This document shows positions 1 through 10,376 of a stretch of DNA of 64,000 nucleotides, piece by piece (positions within the stretch are counted from its first letter, which is position 1; every line of letters begins with the position of its first letter). A program made the translations under genes and the position numbers. The DNA comes from Chryseobacterium sp. Tr-659 (GTDB lineage: Bacteria > Bacteroidota > Bacteroidia > Flavobacteriales > Weeksellaceae). The notes under the pieces are model-generated. The model was not told the origin of the DNA and ran no database searches. It saw nothing but the letters and a program-made list of their open reading frames with translations. The stretch spans positions 1 through 64,000 of the forward strand of contig NZ_VWWP01000003.1 of NCBI RefSeq assembly GCF_011752975.1, written 5' to 3'.

Positions 1-65
1 AAGTAACCTTAAGCTCTCTCTTAACCCTCAATCTCCTACTCCTGCGCTCCCATTATTTGGGACTG

Positions 66-95
66 CAAAGATACAAACTCTTTTTTATCTCACAA
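66..95 (-). promoter_or_regulatory. Bacteroidota-type promoter firing left out of the window (P1)
   Basis: On the minus strand a TTG (93-95) is followed by 19 bases and then TATCTTTG (73-66), matching the TTG / TAnnTTTG promoter consensus of Bacteroidota. Transcription would run leftwards, so the target gene lies outside the window. A second promoter sits about 150 bases upstream. Confidence 0.6.
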
Positions 96-213
96 CTTTT
101 ATTTGATAAAAAGTTAAAGTTTTTTTTTCGTCCGTTTCTTAAAGTAGACTCATGTTTTTGCTTATCTAAAAGCCTCTTCTGCGCTTACTGATAATCTCTC
201 GTTTTCAGTGGGG

Positions 214-245
214 CAAAGATAATAACTTATTAATACGCAAAACAA
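214..245 (-). promoter_or_regulatory. Bacteroidota-type promoter firing left out of the window (P2)
   Basis: On the minus strand TTG (243-245), 21 bases, then TATCTTTG (221-214). With P1 it makes a tandem pair driving a transcript to the left. I see no convincing ORF in the 213-base leader. Paired strong promoters with a long untranslated leader would suit a stable-RNA operon, but the gene itself is not in view. Confidence 0.6.
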
Positions 246-337
246 GTTTTGTTAACTTAAATTTCATATGACAACGCATTTTAAGCCTAATCCACTGAAA
301 CGCAGAAACAAAAATTTTAAACATCTGTTTGGAGGAA

Positions 338-362
338 GGGCTCGGGCGGGCGTGGGGTGGGG
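338..362 (+). other. G-rich tract with quadruplex-forming pattern
   Basis: Five runs of three or four G separated by 1-3 bases (G runs at 338-340, 344-346, 348-350, 354-357, 359-362). This fits the G3+N1-7 quadruplex pattern and is strikingly GC-rich against AT-rich surroundings. It lies just upstream of the probable structured RNA at 421-533 and may belong to the same transcript. Confidence 0.5.
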
Positions 363-420
363 ACAGGATAAGAAGAATGGTTATTAATGAGGTATGGCTT
401 ACGGCTTATTAACCTCCTCT

Positions 421-533
421 ACCCTAGCCCTGATAGAAATGGTTACCCCGCAGTACGCAAGGAATAGCTCTTGGTCTTGGTGCGGGAACAACGGCACGAG
501 GAGTAGAAATGGATAGCAGGAAATAGCTCCTGA
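421..533 (+). ncRNA. Probable structured non-coding RNA, Flavo-1-like
   Basis: This is a GC-rich, non-coding block between cysS and the left-firing promoters. It opens with ACCCTAGCCCTGATAGAA and closes with GCAGGAAATAGCTCCTGA, where CAGGA and TCCTG form a 5-bp hairpin. Between them CCCGCA (about 447) pairs with TGCGGG (481-486) around a variable loop. Constant outer segments around a variable hairpin resemble, from memory, the flavobacterial Flavo-1 RNA motif. The family name and strand are recollection and inference; the hairpins are visible directly. Without a covariance-model search the assignment stays provisional. Confidence 0.5.
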
Positions 534-592
534 ATAAAATAAGTTACTTATATATTTATACTATATAATGTATACAGAATCCGGTAGGGGGT

Positions 593-642
593 AAAAAAAA
601 CATTCCGTAAGAATCCTTCTTAAATGGGATCCCTACGGAATG
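593..642 (-). terminator. Intrinsic terminator of cysS
   Basis: CATTCCGTA (601-609) pairs with TACGGAATG (634-642), with further pairing inside the loop. Read on the minus strand the hairpin is followed by eight T (600-593). It lies 23 bases beyond the cysS stop. Confidence 0.85.
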
Positions 643-664
643 GCTATAAAACGAAGTTGTATTT

Positions 665-2131
665 TTAGTTCAGAACATAGGATGTTCCGTCCCTTCCATC
701 TTTTAACTCGATTCCTTCTGCCAGCAGCTTGTCTCTGATCTGATCTGAAAGCTCAAAGTTTTTGGATTTTCTTGCCTGATTTCTAAGCTCTATCAAAACT
801 TTTAGTGTCTGATCAAGCTTTTCATTGTTATTTTCTTCTACTGTCTGCAATCCCAGAACATCAAAGATAAAGGCATTTAATGTTGATTTCAGGTCTTCAA
901 GATCTGCGGTAGAGATTGTCTCTTTACCATCATTTAAAGCAAATATATATTTAACGGCTTCAAATAAGTGAGCAATCAGTATTGGGGAATTGAAATCATC
1001 AGTTAGAGCTTCATAACATTTATTCTTCCACTCTTTCAAGCTAAAGCCTGACTGTTTTGTGTCATCTGGTGTAATTGAATTCAAAACTTTGATTGCTTCC
1101 ATTAATCTGATAAAGCCTTTTTCGCTCGCTATCATGGCATCATTAGAAATATCCAGGACACTTCTGTAATGTGCCTGCAGGAAGCAGAAACGTACTATTG
1201 ATGGATGGAAAGGTTTTTCGAAGAAATCATTTTCTCCTGTAACCAACTGCATCGGAAGGATATAGTTTCCTGTAGACTTGCTCATACGCTGTGAGTTCAT
1301 CGTCAACATATTGGCATGCATCCAATAATTTACCGGCGCGGCATCATTGCAAGCTTTTCCTTGTGCAATTTCACATTCGTGATGGGGGAATTTAAGGTCC
1401 ATCCCTCCTCCATGGATATCGAATGTTTCACCTAAATATTTTGTACTCATTGCAGTACATTCAAGGTGCCATCCGGGAAATCCTTCTCCCCACGGAGAGT
1501 TCCATCTCATAATATGAGCCGGAGAAGCTTTTTTCCAAAGCGCAAAATCCTGAGGATTTTTCTTTTCTCCCTGCCCGTCAAGATCACGGGTATTGGCAAA
1601 AAGTTCTTCTATATTACGTTTTGATAGCTCACCATAATTCAGTCCTCTTTTGTTGTATTCCAAAACATCAAAGTAAACTGAGCCGTTACTTTCGTAAGCA
1701 AATCCTCTTTCTATTAATTTTTGTGTAAGCTCAATCTGCTCTACGATATGGCCGGTAGCAGTGGGTTCGATATTTGGAGGAAGCAGATTAAACATATCCA
1801 AAACTTTATGGAAATCCACGGTATACTTCTGTACAATCTCCATTGGTTCCAGCTTTTCAAGTCTGGTTTGTTTTACAAATCTGTCATTGTCTACATTTCC
1901 ATCATCAGTAAGATGCCCTGCATCGGTAATATTTCTTACATATCTTACTTTATACCCTAAGTGCATTAAGGTACGGTAAATAAAATCGAAAGAAAGGAAT
2001 GTTCTTACATTTCCGAGGTGCACGTTGCTGTATACGGTAGGTCCGCAGACATACATTCCTACGTTTCCTTCTAAAATTGGTTTAAATATTTCTTTTTCCG
2101 CTGTAAGCGAGTTATATATTTTTAATTGCAT
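665..2131 (-). CDS. cysS: Cysteine--tRNA ligase
   Basis: Class I aminoacyl-tRNA synthetase that charges tRNA-Cys with cysteine in the cytoplasm. The 488-residue length is normal for the family. The HIGH-type motif is HLGN at residues 38-41. The KMSKS-type motif is RMSKS at 282-286. The zinc/cysteine-binding residues are visible as C29 (CGPTVY), C225 (HLECTAM) and H250 in the HHEC segment. The C-terminal part ends in the usual helical domain with the [16 protein letters not shown] segment typical of CysS. The ATG start is well placed. It is followed by a strong intrinsic terminator, and DinB and folE lie upstream on the same strand about 120 bases away, so it is probably transcribed on its own. 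Confidence 0.97.
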   Translation of the reverse strand: MQLKIYNSLTAEKEIFKPILEGNVGMYVCGPTVYSNVHLGNVRTFLSFDFIYRTLMHLGYKVRYVRNITDAGHLTDDGNVDNDRFVKQTRLEKLEPMEIVQKYTVDFHKVLDMFNLLPPNIEPTATGHIVEQIELTQKLIERGFAYESNGSVYFDVLEYNKRGLNYGELSKRNIEELFANTRDLDGQGEKKNPQDFALWKKASPAHIMRWNSPWGEGFPGWHLECTAMSTKYLGETFDIHGGGMDLKFPHHECEIAQGKACNDAAPVNYWMHANMLTMNSQRMSKSTGNYILPMQLVTGENDFFEKPFHPSIVRFCFLQAHYRSVLDISNDAMIASEKGFIRLMEAIKVLNSITPDDTKQSGFSLKEWKNKCYEALTDDFNSPILIAHLFEAVKYIFALNDGKETISTADLEDLKSTLNAFIFDVLGLQTVEENNNEKLDQTLKVLIELRNQARKSKNFELSDQIRDKLLAEGIELKDGRDGTSYVLN

Positions 2132-2254
2132 TTATTTTTTATTAAAAGATTCAATAGTTTTAAGATTCAAAAATTAGTTAAAATAAAATTCTGTCACAAC
2201 AAATAATTGTAGTGATAAAAATTTTATCTGCTATTTTTTTAAATTTTATCATAA

Positions 2255-2686
2255 TTAAATCGCTTTTAAATGATGCTGCAGATGATCCACATAATCATTG
2301 ATAATAAACTCCAATGTAAAAACCTGAGGATCTGTTTTGGTAGTATCGCAGGTTCTTTGCATAGCTTCATCCGGAATATTTTCAACGACATGAACAATCT
2401 GATAATTCAGGGATTTCCACAAACTAATTAATTCTTCCGTTGGAACATTTTGATAGTTCTGAGCTTTTACCCAAGCATTCTGATCATATACAATATTGTC
2501 GTTTTCTTTATATTGAGTGACTACAAATCTACGGATATTTGTAAAAGCACTGTCACAAAGGTGTCCTATAATTTCTTTTTTAGACCATTTTTCAGGGGAA
2601 CTTCTATGTAACCACTCTTCTTCAGTGATATTCTGGAACCTCTGAAGCTCGGCATCAATAATATTTTTAAGGATCTGGTAGTTCAT
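2255..2686 (-). CDS. DinB-like four-helix metalloenzyme-fold protein
   Basis: Small all-helical protein of the DinB/YfiT superfamily, whose members bind a divalent metal through three histidines; many act as thiol-dependent transferases, but this one's substrate is unknown. The likely metal ligands are the His of KKEIIGHLCD near the N-terminus and the two His of VDHLQHHL at the C-terminus (HxxxH). The frame extends to 2710 and would then overlap folE; the ATG at 2686 (MNYQILK) starts 7 bases after the folE stop and looks more natural. It is probably cotranscribed with folE. Confidence 0.85.
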   Translation of the reverse strand: MNYQILKNIIDAELQRFQNITEEEWLHRSSPEKWSKKEIIGHLCDSAFTNIRRFVVTQYKENDNIVYDQNAWVKAQNYQNVPTEELISLWKSLNYQIVHVVENIPDEAMQRTCDTTKTDPQVFTLEFIINDYVDHLQHHLKAI

Positions 2687-2693
2687 GGTTATA

Positions 2694-3359
2694 TTAATCC
2701 AGTTTTGCATGGCTTCCTACATAGTGTAAGAATTCTTGTCTTGTAATGGGATTGGTTCTGAATATACCACTTAATTCCGCCGTTATGGTAGAGCTCGCTG
2801 TATCTTTAATTCCTCTGCAATTTACGCAAAGATGTTTTGCATCAATGATACAGGCTACATCTTTTGTTCCCAATGCCTCTTTTAAAGCATCTACAATCTG
2901 CATTGTCAATCTTTCCTGTACTTGTGGTCTTTTGGCATAGTAATCAACAATCCTGTTAATTTTTGAAAGCCCGATTACTTCTCCATTTGATATATAAGCA
3001 ACATGGGCTCTTCCGATAATGGGTAAAAAGTGATGCTCACAGAACGAATATACTGTGATATCTTTTTCTACCAGCATTTGACGGTATTTATATTTATTGG
3101 AAAATGTGGAAATTCCCGGTTTGTTTTCGGGAAGGAGCCCTCCAAAAATTTCGTTTACATACATTTTAGCAACACGTCTTGGAGAGTCTTTCAGGGAATC
3201 ATCGGTCATATCCAATCCTAAAGTTTCCATAATTTCGCCAAAAAGTTCAGTAATTTTCTCTATTTTTTCCTGTGGCGATTTATCAAAAGCATCTTCCCTT
3301 ATAGGCGTATGTTCTTTTCCTGTGAAAATATCATCGTCGTTATCAGTAAAATCAACCAT
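2694..3359 (-). CDS. folE: GTP cyclohydrolase I
   Basis: Converts GTP to 7,8-dihydroneopterin triphosphate, the first step of tetrahydrofolate synthesis. The protein has 221 residues, normal for FolE type I. Zinc ligands C107 and H110 (CEHH, 107-110) and C178 (HLCVNCRG) are present, and the GRAHVAYI and KINRIVDYYAKRPQVQERLT segments are classic. The first 30 residues are acidic and variable. A TATTTTTG -7 element lies at 3384-3377 on the minus strand, about 18 bases before the ATG, although no clear TTG was found at the usual spacing. The folate product feeds the MetF/MetH cycle encoded 3 kb away, but the two are separate transcripts. Confidence 0.96.
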   Translation of the reverse strand: MVDFTDNDDDIFTGKEHTPIREDAFDKSPQEKIEKITELFGEIMETLGLDMTDDSLKDSPRRVAKMYVNEIFGGLLPENKPGISTFSNKYKYRQMLVEKDITVYSFCEHHFLPIIGRAHVAYISNGEVIGLSKINRIVDYYAKRPQVQERLTMQIVDALKEALGTKDVACIIDAKHLCVNCRGIKDTASSTITAELSGIFRTNPITRQEFLHYVGSHAKLD

Positions 3360-3544
3360 TTTTATTTAATTTGCAGCAAAAATACGGATAATATCTGTTC
3401 ATCTATTTTTTCCGAAAGCTTTTTATTTATTTTTTGGATCACCAAAACCTCTATTATTTCCACCATTATTGGATTTTTTAACCACGGAGGTTTCAGTCAG
3501 GATGAAAAACATTATATTTTAGAACCTACTCTGATTAAAAACTT

Positions 3545-4699
3545 ATGATTATTGCCGAAGAAGTACAAAACCAACTCCAAAAAAAGGAATTCCTTGAATT
3601 CCCGGCACAACTTTATCAACACGACAAAAATTATATCCGGCCTTTAGATAAAAATATTGAAGAAATTTTTGATCCTGCAAAAAACAAATTCTTTAAGAAT
3701 GGAGAATGTAAAAGATTTCTATTTAGGAAGGATAATAAAACGGTTGGGAAAGTAGCTGTTTTTATCAATGGATGTTATGAACAAAAACAACCTACTGGAG
3801 GGATTGGTTTTTTTGACTGTATCAATGATCAGTCGACGGCAAATTTTATTTTTGATCATTGTAAGAATTGGCTTCAGGAAAAAGGTATGGAGGCAATGGA
3901 TGGGCCTATCAATTTCGGAGAACGTGATAAATTCTGGGGACTTCTGATTGAAGGTTTTATAGAGCCCTTATTCGGAATGAATTATAATTTCCCCTATTAT
4001 AAAGCTCTTTTTGAGAACTATGGCTTTAAGATCTATTTTGAACAGTTGTGTTTCACGAGATCCATTTTTGATGAAGTTTCAAGAGTTTTCACTATTGCTC
4101 ATGAAAAAAACAGAAGAAATCCTGCTATTTCATCTCGACCTATGAAAAAAAATAATCTGTCCAGGTTTGCAAAAGATTTTACAGAGATTTACAACAAGGC
4201 TTGGGCTTCCCACGGGGAAGGAAAACAGCTGGAAGAAACCAAGGTTCTGAAAATGTTCAATACTATGAAACCTATCATTAATGAACATATCTCCTGGTTT
4301 GTTTATGAAAATGAGAAACCGATTGCCATGTGGATTAATCTTCCGGACCTCAACCAGTGGTTCAAATATTTAAATGGAAAATTTGGAATCTTTGAAAAGC
4401 TTAAGTTTCTTTTCTTAAAAAGATTTAAAAAGAATGAAAAAATGGTTGGCCTTGTATTTGGGGTGGTACCGGAATGGCAAAAGAAAGGAATTGACGGATA
4501 TATGATCTGGGAAGGAACTCAACATTTACGAAAACATACGGATTTCACCATTACCGAGCTCCAATGGATTGGCGATTTTAACCCGAAAATGATCAAGATT
4601 GCAGAGACACTTGATACCACTGTAACCAGAAAACTGGCAACTTACCGGTATTTATTTGATAAGAATAAGGAGTTTGAGAAACATCAGACTTTACAGTAG
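3545..4699 (+). CDS. GNAT-fold-like conserved protein of unknown function
   Basis: A 384-residue soluble protein with no signal peptide or membrane segment. The architecture resembles the large GNAT-like proteins common in Bacteroidota. An N-terminal part has an acyltransferase-like strand pattern (KTVGKVAVFINGCYE, then GGIGFFDCIND and DGPINFGERDKFWGLL). The second half (PEWQKKGIDGYMIWEGTQHLRK) recalls the acetyl-CoA loop and following helix of N-acetyltransferases. The GNAT call rests on overall pattern, not on a verified catalytic residue. It is divergent from folE with a 185-base gap and stands alone. Substrate unknown. Confidence 0.7.
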   Translation: MIIAEEVQNQLQKKEFLEFPAQLYQHDKNYIRPLDKNIEEIFDPAKNKFFKNGECKRFLFRKDNKTVGKVAVFINGCYEQKQPTGGIGFFDCINDQSTANFIFDHCKNWLQEKGMEAMDGPINFGERDKFWGLLIEGFIEPLFGMNYNFPYYKALFENYGFKIYFEQLCFTRSIFDEVSRVFTIAHEKNRRNPAISSRPMKKNNLSRFAKDFTEIYNKAWASHGEGKQLEETKVLKMFNTMKPIINEHISWFVYENEKPIAMWINLPDLNQWFKYLNGKFGIFEKLKFLFLKRFKKNEKMVGLVFGVVPEWQKKGIDGYMIWEGTQHLRKHTDFTITELQWIGDFNPKMIKIAETLDTTVTRKLATYRYLFDKNKEFEKHQTLQ

Positions 4700-4809
4700 G
4701 GATTTTGTGAATATTTTACATTTATTTAAACATCCATACAAAATTAATTAACCATTGGTTTTTTATTTGTAAATTTGAGTGCTAAATTTTAAAAACTATA
4801 AAACAAAAC

Positions 4810-5493
4810 ATGAAGAAGATTATTATTTGTGCTTTATTTACATCATCAGTAGTAGCACATGCTCAATTTTCCTTGTCCAATAATGGATTAGGTTTGCCAC
4901 AAGATAATGCTATTTTTAATAAAGTAAACTCTCCAAACGCAGGTAAAACTCTTACCTATGATGATATTATCGGTACACCGTACTATGGAAAAGGATTTTC
5001 TCCTGCTAAATTTTCAGGTACAGATGAAACCGCTCCTGCGAGATATAATTCTTTTAAAGATGAAGTGGAATTTCAGAAAGGAGATAAAACATTTGTTCTT
5101 CCTAAAAATGATGCTTTCTCAAAAATCACATTTACCAATTCAAAAGAGACTTTAGTAAAATTAGATACAGGAGATGATTTATCGGGGTATTTTTTTGAAT
5201 TAGCAGATGGTAAATACGGTCTTTATAAAAAAATTAAAACTAAATTTATTGATGCTGCTCCAGCCGTAAATTCTTATGCTACAGACAGACCGGCTTCATT
5301 TAAAGTTTTAGATCCTGTATATTATATCAAAACTCCCAATGGCTTTGTTAAAAAGACTAAAACAGCAAAAGATATTATTAAAGAACTTCCAGATAGAAAA
5401 GACGAACTGGAGACTTATTTTAAATCAAACAAAAAATTAGACAAACAGGAGGACTTGGTGAAATTAGTTAATTTTCTAAATGGAAAATCTTAG
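4810..5493 (+). CDS. Secreted hypothetical protein
   Basis: A 227-residue protein with a clear Sec signal peptide (residues 1 to about 18, MKKIIICALFTSSVVAHA then QFSL). The mature part is polar and lysine-rich, with no lipobox, no membrane segment, no cysteine cluster and no T9SS tail. I do not recognise a family. A TAAATTTG -7-like element lies at 4770-4777, about 30 bases before the ATG, without a TTG at usual spacing. It is followed by a bidirectional terminator shared with metF, so it is probably a single-gene transcript. It is likely periplasmic. Confidence 0.8.
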   Translation: MKKIIICALFTSSVVAHAQFSLSNNGLGLPQDNAIFNKVNSPNAGKTLTYDDIIGTPYYGKGFSPAKFSGTDETAPARYNSFKDEVEFQKGDKTFVLPKNDAFSKITFTNSKETLVKLDTGDDLSGYFFELADGKYGLYKKIKTKFIDAAPAVNSYATDRPASFKVLDPVYYIKTPNGFVKKTKTAKDIIKELPDRKDELETYFKSNKKLDKQEDLVKLVNFLNGKS

Positions 5494-5525
5494 TAACACC
5501 CCTAACTTCTTTTGATAAAAAAATA

Positions 5526-5551
5526 AATCCCTGTGAAAATTCACAGGGATT
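5526..5551. terminator. Bidirectional terminator between secreted protein and metF
   Basis: Perfect 12-bp inverted repeat AATCCCTGTGAA (5526-5537) / TTCACAGGGATT (5540-5551). On the minus strand it is followed by a T-rich run (TTTATTTTTT), so it would end the long methionine operon, and it can also serve the plus-strand gene. Confidence 0.85.
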
Positions 5552-5572
5552 CCTTCATTTTTGGTACTTTTA

Positions 5573-6532
5573 TTAGAATAGCTCACCGGCTACTTTTTTA
5601 ATATTATCACTCTTTCCCATTGAGTAGAAATGCAGAACAGGAACTCCAAAATCCAGAAGCTCTCTGCATTGGGTAATGGCCCACTCTATTCCGATCTGTT
5701 TTACAGCTTCATTATTTTTAGCATTTTCCACTTCATTGATCAACTCTTCCGGAAGATCGATTTTAAATACTTGTGGAAGAATTTTCAGATGTTTCTTGGT
5801 AGCAATGGGTTTAATTCCGGGGATGATAGGAACGGTAATTCCCATTTCTCTTGCTTTCTGAACGAATTCTATATACTTTTTATTGTCAAAGAACATTTGG
5901 GTAACAATATAATCTGCTCCGGCATCTACTTTTTGCTTCAGCCATTTCAGATCATAATTCATAGAAGGTGCCTCCATATGTTTTTCCGGATAACCAGCTA
6001 CACCAATGCAAAACTTATTAAGTTCATCACAAGTCTGTTCTTCATTGTGAAGATACTTTCCTCTTCCTAAATTATTAATCTGATTCACAAGATCCATTGC
6101 ACTTGCGTGCCCACCCTGAGTAGGTTCAAAATACTGATGTCCTTTCATAGCATCTCCTCTGAGTGCCATTACATTGTCTATTCCAAGATACATACAGTCT
6201 ACCAAAAGATATTCTGTCTCTTCTTTGGTAAAACCACCACAAAGTAAGTGAGGAACTGTATCTACATTATATTTGTGTTGAATGGCTGCACAAATTCCCA
6301 GCGTTCCCGGTCGCATTCTTGTGATGCGGCGCTCCATCAGCCCATTTCCTTTATCCAGATAGATATATTCTTCTCTGGAAGTGGTTACATCAATGAACGG
6401 CGGCTTGAACTCCATCAGCGGATCTATGTTGGTGTACAAATCTTCAATACCGATTCCTTTCTGTGGCGGAACAACTTCTAAGGAAAATAAAGTTTTTCCA
6501 TTTGCATTTTTAATGTGTTCTGTTATCTTCAT
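5573..6532 (-). CDS. metF: Methylenetetrahydrofolate reductase
   Basis: FAD-dependent TIM-barrel enzyme reducing 5,10-methylene-THF to 5-methyl-THF, the methyl donor for MetH. The start is placed at the ATG encoding MKITEHIKN, 8 bases after the metH stop; the open frame runs 12 codons further (to 6568) inside metH. Family features include FSLEVVPPQKG near the N-terminus (the conserved catalytic Glu), the DVTTSREE segment, ALRGD, the AGYPEKH segment, GADYIVTQMFFDNKKY and IPGIKPI. The length of 319 residues is normal. It is the last gene of the methionine operon and is followed by a strong terminator. Confidence 0.96.
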   Translation of the reverse strand: MKITEHIKNANGKTLFSLEVVPPQKGIGIEDLYTNIDPLMEFKPPFIDVTTSREEYIYLDKGNGLMERRITRMRPGTLGICAAIQHKYNVDTVPHLLCGGFTKEETEYLLVDCMYLGIDNVMALRGDAMKGHQYFEPTQGGHASAMDLVNQINNLGRGKYLHNEEQTCDELNKFCIGVAGYPEKHMEAPSMNYDLKWLKQKVDAGADYIVTQMFFDNKKYIEFVQKAREMGITVPIIPGIKPIATKKHLKILPQVFKIDLPEELINEVENAKNNEAVKQIGIEWAITQCRELLDFGVPVLHFYSMGKSDNIKKVAGELF

Positions 6533-6540
6533 GTCTATTA

Positions 6541-9201
6541 TTAATCTGCTAAATTGGGTGACAACCATTTTCTGGCTTCCTGAATACTACAACCTCTTCT
6601 TGCAGCATAATCTTTAAGCTGGTCTTCTGTAATTTTTCCTAAACCGAAATATTTTGCATGCGGACTTCCGAAATAATATCCTGAAACAGAAGCCGTAGGG
6701 AACATAGCTAAGCTTTCAGTAAGGAAAACGCCTGTATTTTCTTCTACTTTTAATAAATCCCAGATTGTTTTCTTTTCCAGATGGTCCGGACAGGCAGGAT
6801 AACCTGGTGCAGGACGAATCCCTTTATATTTTTCTGCAATCAGTTCTTCATTGCTCAGACTTTCCTGATTAGCATATCCCCAATATTCTGTTCTGACTTT
6901 TTTATGCAAAAATTCCGCATAAGCTTCTGCAAAACGGTCTGCCAATGCTTTTACCATGATAGAATTATAATCATCATTGGCTTTTTCATATTCATTTGAA
7001 AGTTCATCTGTTCCGAAGCCTGTTGTCACGCAGAAAGCTCCAACATAATCTGTTTTTTCTGAACTTTGAGGGGCAATAAAATCACTTAATGCCAGATAAT
7101 CTTTTCCTTTTGATCTTTGAGCCTGCTGTCTTAAAGTTAAAAATCGAGCCTGCTCATTATTATTTTCATCAAAAATCAAAATATCATCTGTCTCGTTGGA
7201 GTTTGCTTTGAAGATTCCAAAGATGGCTTTTGCCGTCAGCAATTTCTCATCCAAAATTCTTTTCAGAATAACCTGTGCATCTTTGAACAATTCTTTCGCC
7301 TGTACTCCTACTACCTCATCTTCCAGGATATTCGGGTATTTACCGTGGAGATCCCAGCTTCTGAAAAACGGAGACCAGTCTATGAAAGGAACCAATTCAT
7401 TCAGATCCTGATTTTCGATAACTTTTATACCTAAATTATTCGGTGTAAAAATTTCTTCGCTTTCCCAATCAATTTTAAAATGATTCTCTCTTGCTTCTTC
7501 AATAGAAACATAATCTTTATCAACTTGTCTGCTTAGGAACTTTTCTCTGAAATCTGAATAGTCACTCTTTAAATCTGAAACATATTCTTTATTTCTGTCG
7601 CCCAGCAATGAGCTTACTACGTTTACCGCTCTTGAAGCATCATTTACGTGAACAACTGCATTTTTATATTTTAGATCGATTTTCACAGCAGTATGTGCTT
7701 TTGAAGTGGTTGCACCACCAATCAATAAAGGAAAATCTAAATTTTGTCTTTCTAATTCTGAGGCGATATACACCATTTCGTCTAGGCTTGGAGTGATCAG
7801 CCCGCTTAACCCAATAACGTCCACTTTCTCTTCAATTGCTGTCTGAATGATCTTTTCAGCGGGAACCATTACTCCAAGGTCAACAATTTCATAATTGTTA
7901 CAGCCTAAAACGACACTCACAATATTTTTACCAATATCATGAACGTCACCTTTTACTGTTGCCATTAATATTTTTCCGTTGGCAGGTTTTGAGCCGTCTT
8001 TTTCTGCTTCAATGAAAGGTTGTAAATAAGCAACGGCTTTTTTCATCACCCTTGCTGACTTTACCACCTGAGGCAGGAACATTTTTCCGCTTCCGAATAA
8101 ATCTCCCACCACTCCCATTCCTGTCATCAGATTTATTTCAATGACGTGAAGTGGTCTTTCAGCCAATTGTCTTGCTTCTTCTACATCTTCTTCAATAAAA
8201 CGGTCAATTCCCTTCACCAATGCATAAGTGATTCTATCTTGTAACGGATTGTTTCTCCATTCCAGATCTTCGGTTTTTTCTTTTTTGACTGATTTATGTT
8301 TTTCGGAATAATCAAGAAGTCTTTCCGTTGCGTCCTCTCTTTTATCAAGAATTACATCTTCTACAAGTTCAAGAAGCTCTTTGTTGATTTCATCATATAC
8401 TTCCAGCATCGCAGGATTTACAATACCAATGTTCATTCCTGCCTGAATGGCATGATAGAGGAATACCGAATGCATGGCTTCTCTTACAGTATCATTTCCT
8501 CGAAATGAAAAGGAAACATTACTCACTCCCCCGCTTACAGATGCATAAGGTAGATTTTGTCTTACCCAGCGTGTTGCTTCAATAAAATCGATGGCATTTC
8601 GTCTGTGTTCATCCATTCCCGTAGCTACCGGGAAAATATTCAAATCGAAAATAATATCTTCTGCGGGAAAACCAATTTGATTCACCAGGATATCATAGGA
8701 TCTTTTTGAAATTTCAATTCTTCGTTCAAGATTATCTGCCTGCCCTACCTCATCAAATGCCATTACAATAACTGCTGCCCCGTATCTTTTGATAGCTTTG
8801 GCATGTTTGATGAATTCTTCTTCTCCTTCTTTTAAGCTGATCGAATTCACTACACATTTCCCTTGTGCCACCTGAAGCCCGGCTTCCAGGATCTCCCATT
8901 TGGAAGAATCTACCATAATAGGAATTCTCGCGATATCCGGTTCTGATGCTATTAAGTTTAGAAATTTGATCATGGACGCTTTTCCATCAATCAATCCATC
9001 ATCGAAATTTACATCCAGAATCTGTGCTCCTCCTTCTACCTGATGGCGGGCAATATCTAATGCTTCGGAAAACTTTTCCTCTTTAATTAGCCTTAAAAAT
9101 TTTTTGGAACCGGCAACGTTAGTCCTTTCACCAACATTGATGAAATTACTTTCCGGTGTTATGATAAGAGGCTCAAGGCCTGATAATCTTAAATATTTCA
9201 T
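6541..9201 (-). CDS. metH: Methionine synthase, C-terminal half (pterin, cobalamin and reactivation domains)
   Basis: Carries three of the four domains of cobalamin-dependent methionine synthase: the pterin (methyl-THF) binding domain (about 10-300), the cobalamin cap and binding domain (about 315-535) and the AdoMet-dependent reactivation domain (about 560-886, with [12 protein letters not shown]). The cobalt-ligating DxHxxG motif is GDVHDIG, with H421 the lower axial ligand, and GLSGLIT and GGATTS complete the B12 site. The homocysteine-binding, zinc-dependent domain is missing here but is encoded by a separate gene at 10377-11408 in the same operon. It starts one base after the desaturase stop and is followed by metF. 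Confidence 0.96.
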   Translation of the reverse strand: MKYLRLSGLEPLIITPESNFINVGERTNVAGSKKFLRLIKEEKFSEALDIARHQVEGGAQILDVNFDDGLIDGKASMIKFLNLIASEPDIARIPIMVDSSKWEILEAGLQVAQGKCVVNSISLKEGEEEFIKHAKAIKRYGAAVIVMAFDEVGQADNLERRIEISKRSYDILVNQIGFPAEDIIFDLNIFPVATGMDEHRRNAIDFIEATRWVRQNLPYASVSGGVSNVSFSFRGNDTVREAMHSVFLYHAIQAGMNIGIVNPAMLEVYDEINKELLELVEDVILDKREDATERLLDYSEKHKSVKKEKTEDLEWRNNPLQDRITYALVKGIDRFIEEDVEEARQLAERPLHVIEINLMTGMGVVGDLFGSGKMFLPQVVKSARVMKKAVAYLQPFIEAEKDGSKPANGKILMATVKGDVHDIGKNIVSVVLGCNNYEIVDLGVMVPAEKIIQTAIEEKVDVIGLSGLITPSLDEMVYIASELERQNLDFPLLIGGATTSKAHTAVKIDLKYKNAVVHVNDASRAVNVVSSLLGDRNKEYVSDLKSDYSDFREKFLSRQVDKDYVSIEEARENHFKIDWESEEIFTPNNLGIKVIENQDLNELVPFIDWSPFFRSWDLHGKYPNILEDEVVGVQAKELFKDAQVILKRILDEKLLTAKAIFGIFKANSNETDDILIFDENNNEQARFLTLRQQAQRSKGKDYLALSDFIAPQSSEKTDYVGAFCVTTGFGTDELSNEYEKANDDYNSIMVKALADRFAEAYAEFLHKKVRTEYWGYANQESLSNEELIAEKYKGIRPAPGYPACPDHLEKKTIWDLLKVEENTGVFLTESLAMFPTASVSGYYFGSPHAKYFGLGKITEDQLKDYAARRGCSIQEARKWLSPNLAD

Positions 9202-9202
9202 T

Positions 9203-10294
9203 TTATTCTTCTAAAATATAGTAGGCATTATTTGCATTCTGCCTCAATAAATCTCTGTGTTTCCTCAGAGCCGTGATCAGTGGAAATCTTTTATAGGCCA
9301 GGTTATGTTCCCTGGCAAAATCTTCGATCTCTTCTGTGATCTCGTTATAATACATATAACTGTAATTCGGAAATAAATGATGGGCTACATGAAAATTAAA
9401 ATTTCCCAACACATTCCTTACAAGCCAGTTATTTTCTCTTAAATCATTGGTCACTTCCAACTGGTGGCGAAGCCAGCTGAACGGAAGCCCGTTATCTTTA
9501 TCTAATTTCGGAAAGGCATTGTCCGGCAGCGGATGTAAAGGCAGTAATACAAACAATGCAAAAATACTTGCCGCAATCACCTGTAAAAACCACGCCCCTA
9601 AAGCCAACCCTATTGATACTTTAAAGAACAAAACAGGAACTACAATCTGATAAAAGAAATAGAACAGCTTATAGCCCAACATTTTTACTTTTTCTACCAC
9701 AGGTATTCTTCCCTGCGTTTTTAAAATCACTCTTTCTTTATCAAAGAAGTCTCTAAAGTCTCTTATAAACATCCAGTTGAATAAATACAATGGATATACT
9801 AAAAAGAAAAACCTATGCTGATACTTCTGAATTCCTTTTGCTTTGATCCATGGAACAATTAACAGTAAACCACTCTGTTCAATATCCGTATCCCATCCAT
9901 CTACATTCGGATAAGCATGGTGGCTTGCAATATGTCTTTTTTTCCAGATATAAGAATTAGCTCCTATAAAATCAAAAATGTGCAGCACCATCCAATTCAG
10001 CCTTTTACTTTTATAAATGTTATTGTGTGCTGCTTCATGGATCAGATTCAAATAAATTAAAACCAGGGAAATTCCCATTAGAATAAAGCTCAGTATATAA
10101 ACCCATTGCTGTTCTGCATTCAAAACTGCAAAAAAATATAATCCTATATAGATCAAGGGCAGTAAAACGGCCTTTATCTGAATATAGATATCTCTGTTTT
10201 CCGGAATTGCTTCTATCCGTTGGTTCACCTTTTTCCTCAATTCGTTAAACAGTCTGGCATCATCTGAATCCTTTAAGTAACTCGGCTTTTCCAT
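9203..10294 (-). CDS. Membrane fatty acid desaturase
   Basis: Integral-membrane di-iron desaturase of the acyl-CoA/acyl-lipid type, 363 residues. The three histidine boxes are visible: H86xxxH90 (HEAAH), H121xxxHH (HIASHH, 121-126) and HVAHH at 302-306. Hydrophobic segments lie at about 42-60, 66-88, 165-180 and 210-255. It introduces a double bond into a fatty acyl chain; the position cannot be read from sequence. The gene lies between the two halves of metH and its stop is one base before the metH C-terminal ATG, so it is part of the riboswitch-controlled methionine transcript. No metabolic link to methionine is obvious. Confidence 0.93.
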   Translation of the reverse strand: MEKPSYLKDSDDARLFNELRKKVNQRIEAIPENRDIYIQIKAVLLPLIYIGLYFFAVLNAEQQWVYILSFILMGISLVLIYLNLIHEAAHNNIYKSKRLNWMVLHIFDFIGANSYIWKKRHIASHHAYPNVDGWDTDIEQSGLLLIVPWIKAKGIQKYQHRFFFLVYPLYLFNWMFIRDFRDFFDKERVILKTQGRIPVVEKVKMLGYKLFYFFYQIVVPVLFFKVSIGLALGAWFLQVIAASIFALFVLLPLHPLPDNAFPKLDKDNGLPFSWLRHQLEVTNDLRENNWLVRNVLGNFNFHVAHHLFPNYSYMYYNEITEEIEDFAREHNLAYKRFPLITALRKHRDLLRQNANNAYYILEE

Positions 10295-10376
10295 TATATT
10301 AAATTTGTGGTTTATTTAAAGATAATATTAATAATCCAGCCTTCATTCTTGATTTTAATTAAAAAAATCTATCAAA

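Noticed and set aside
5630..6070. 146-codon plus-strand frame inside metF
   Set aside because: Antisense shadow of metF with no signal or family match.
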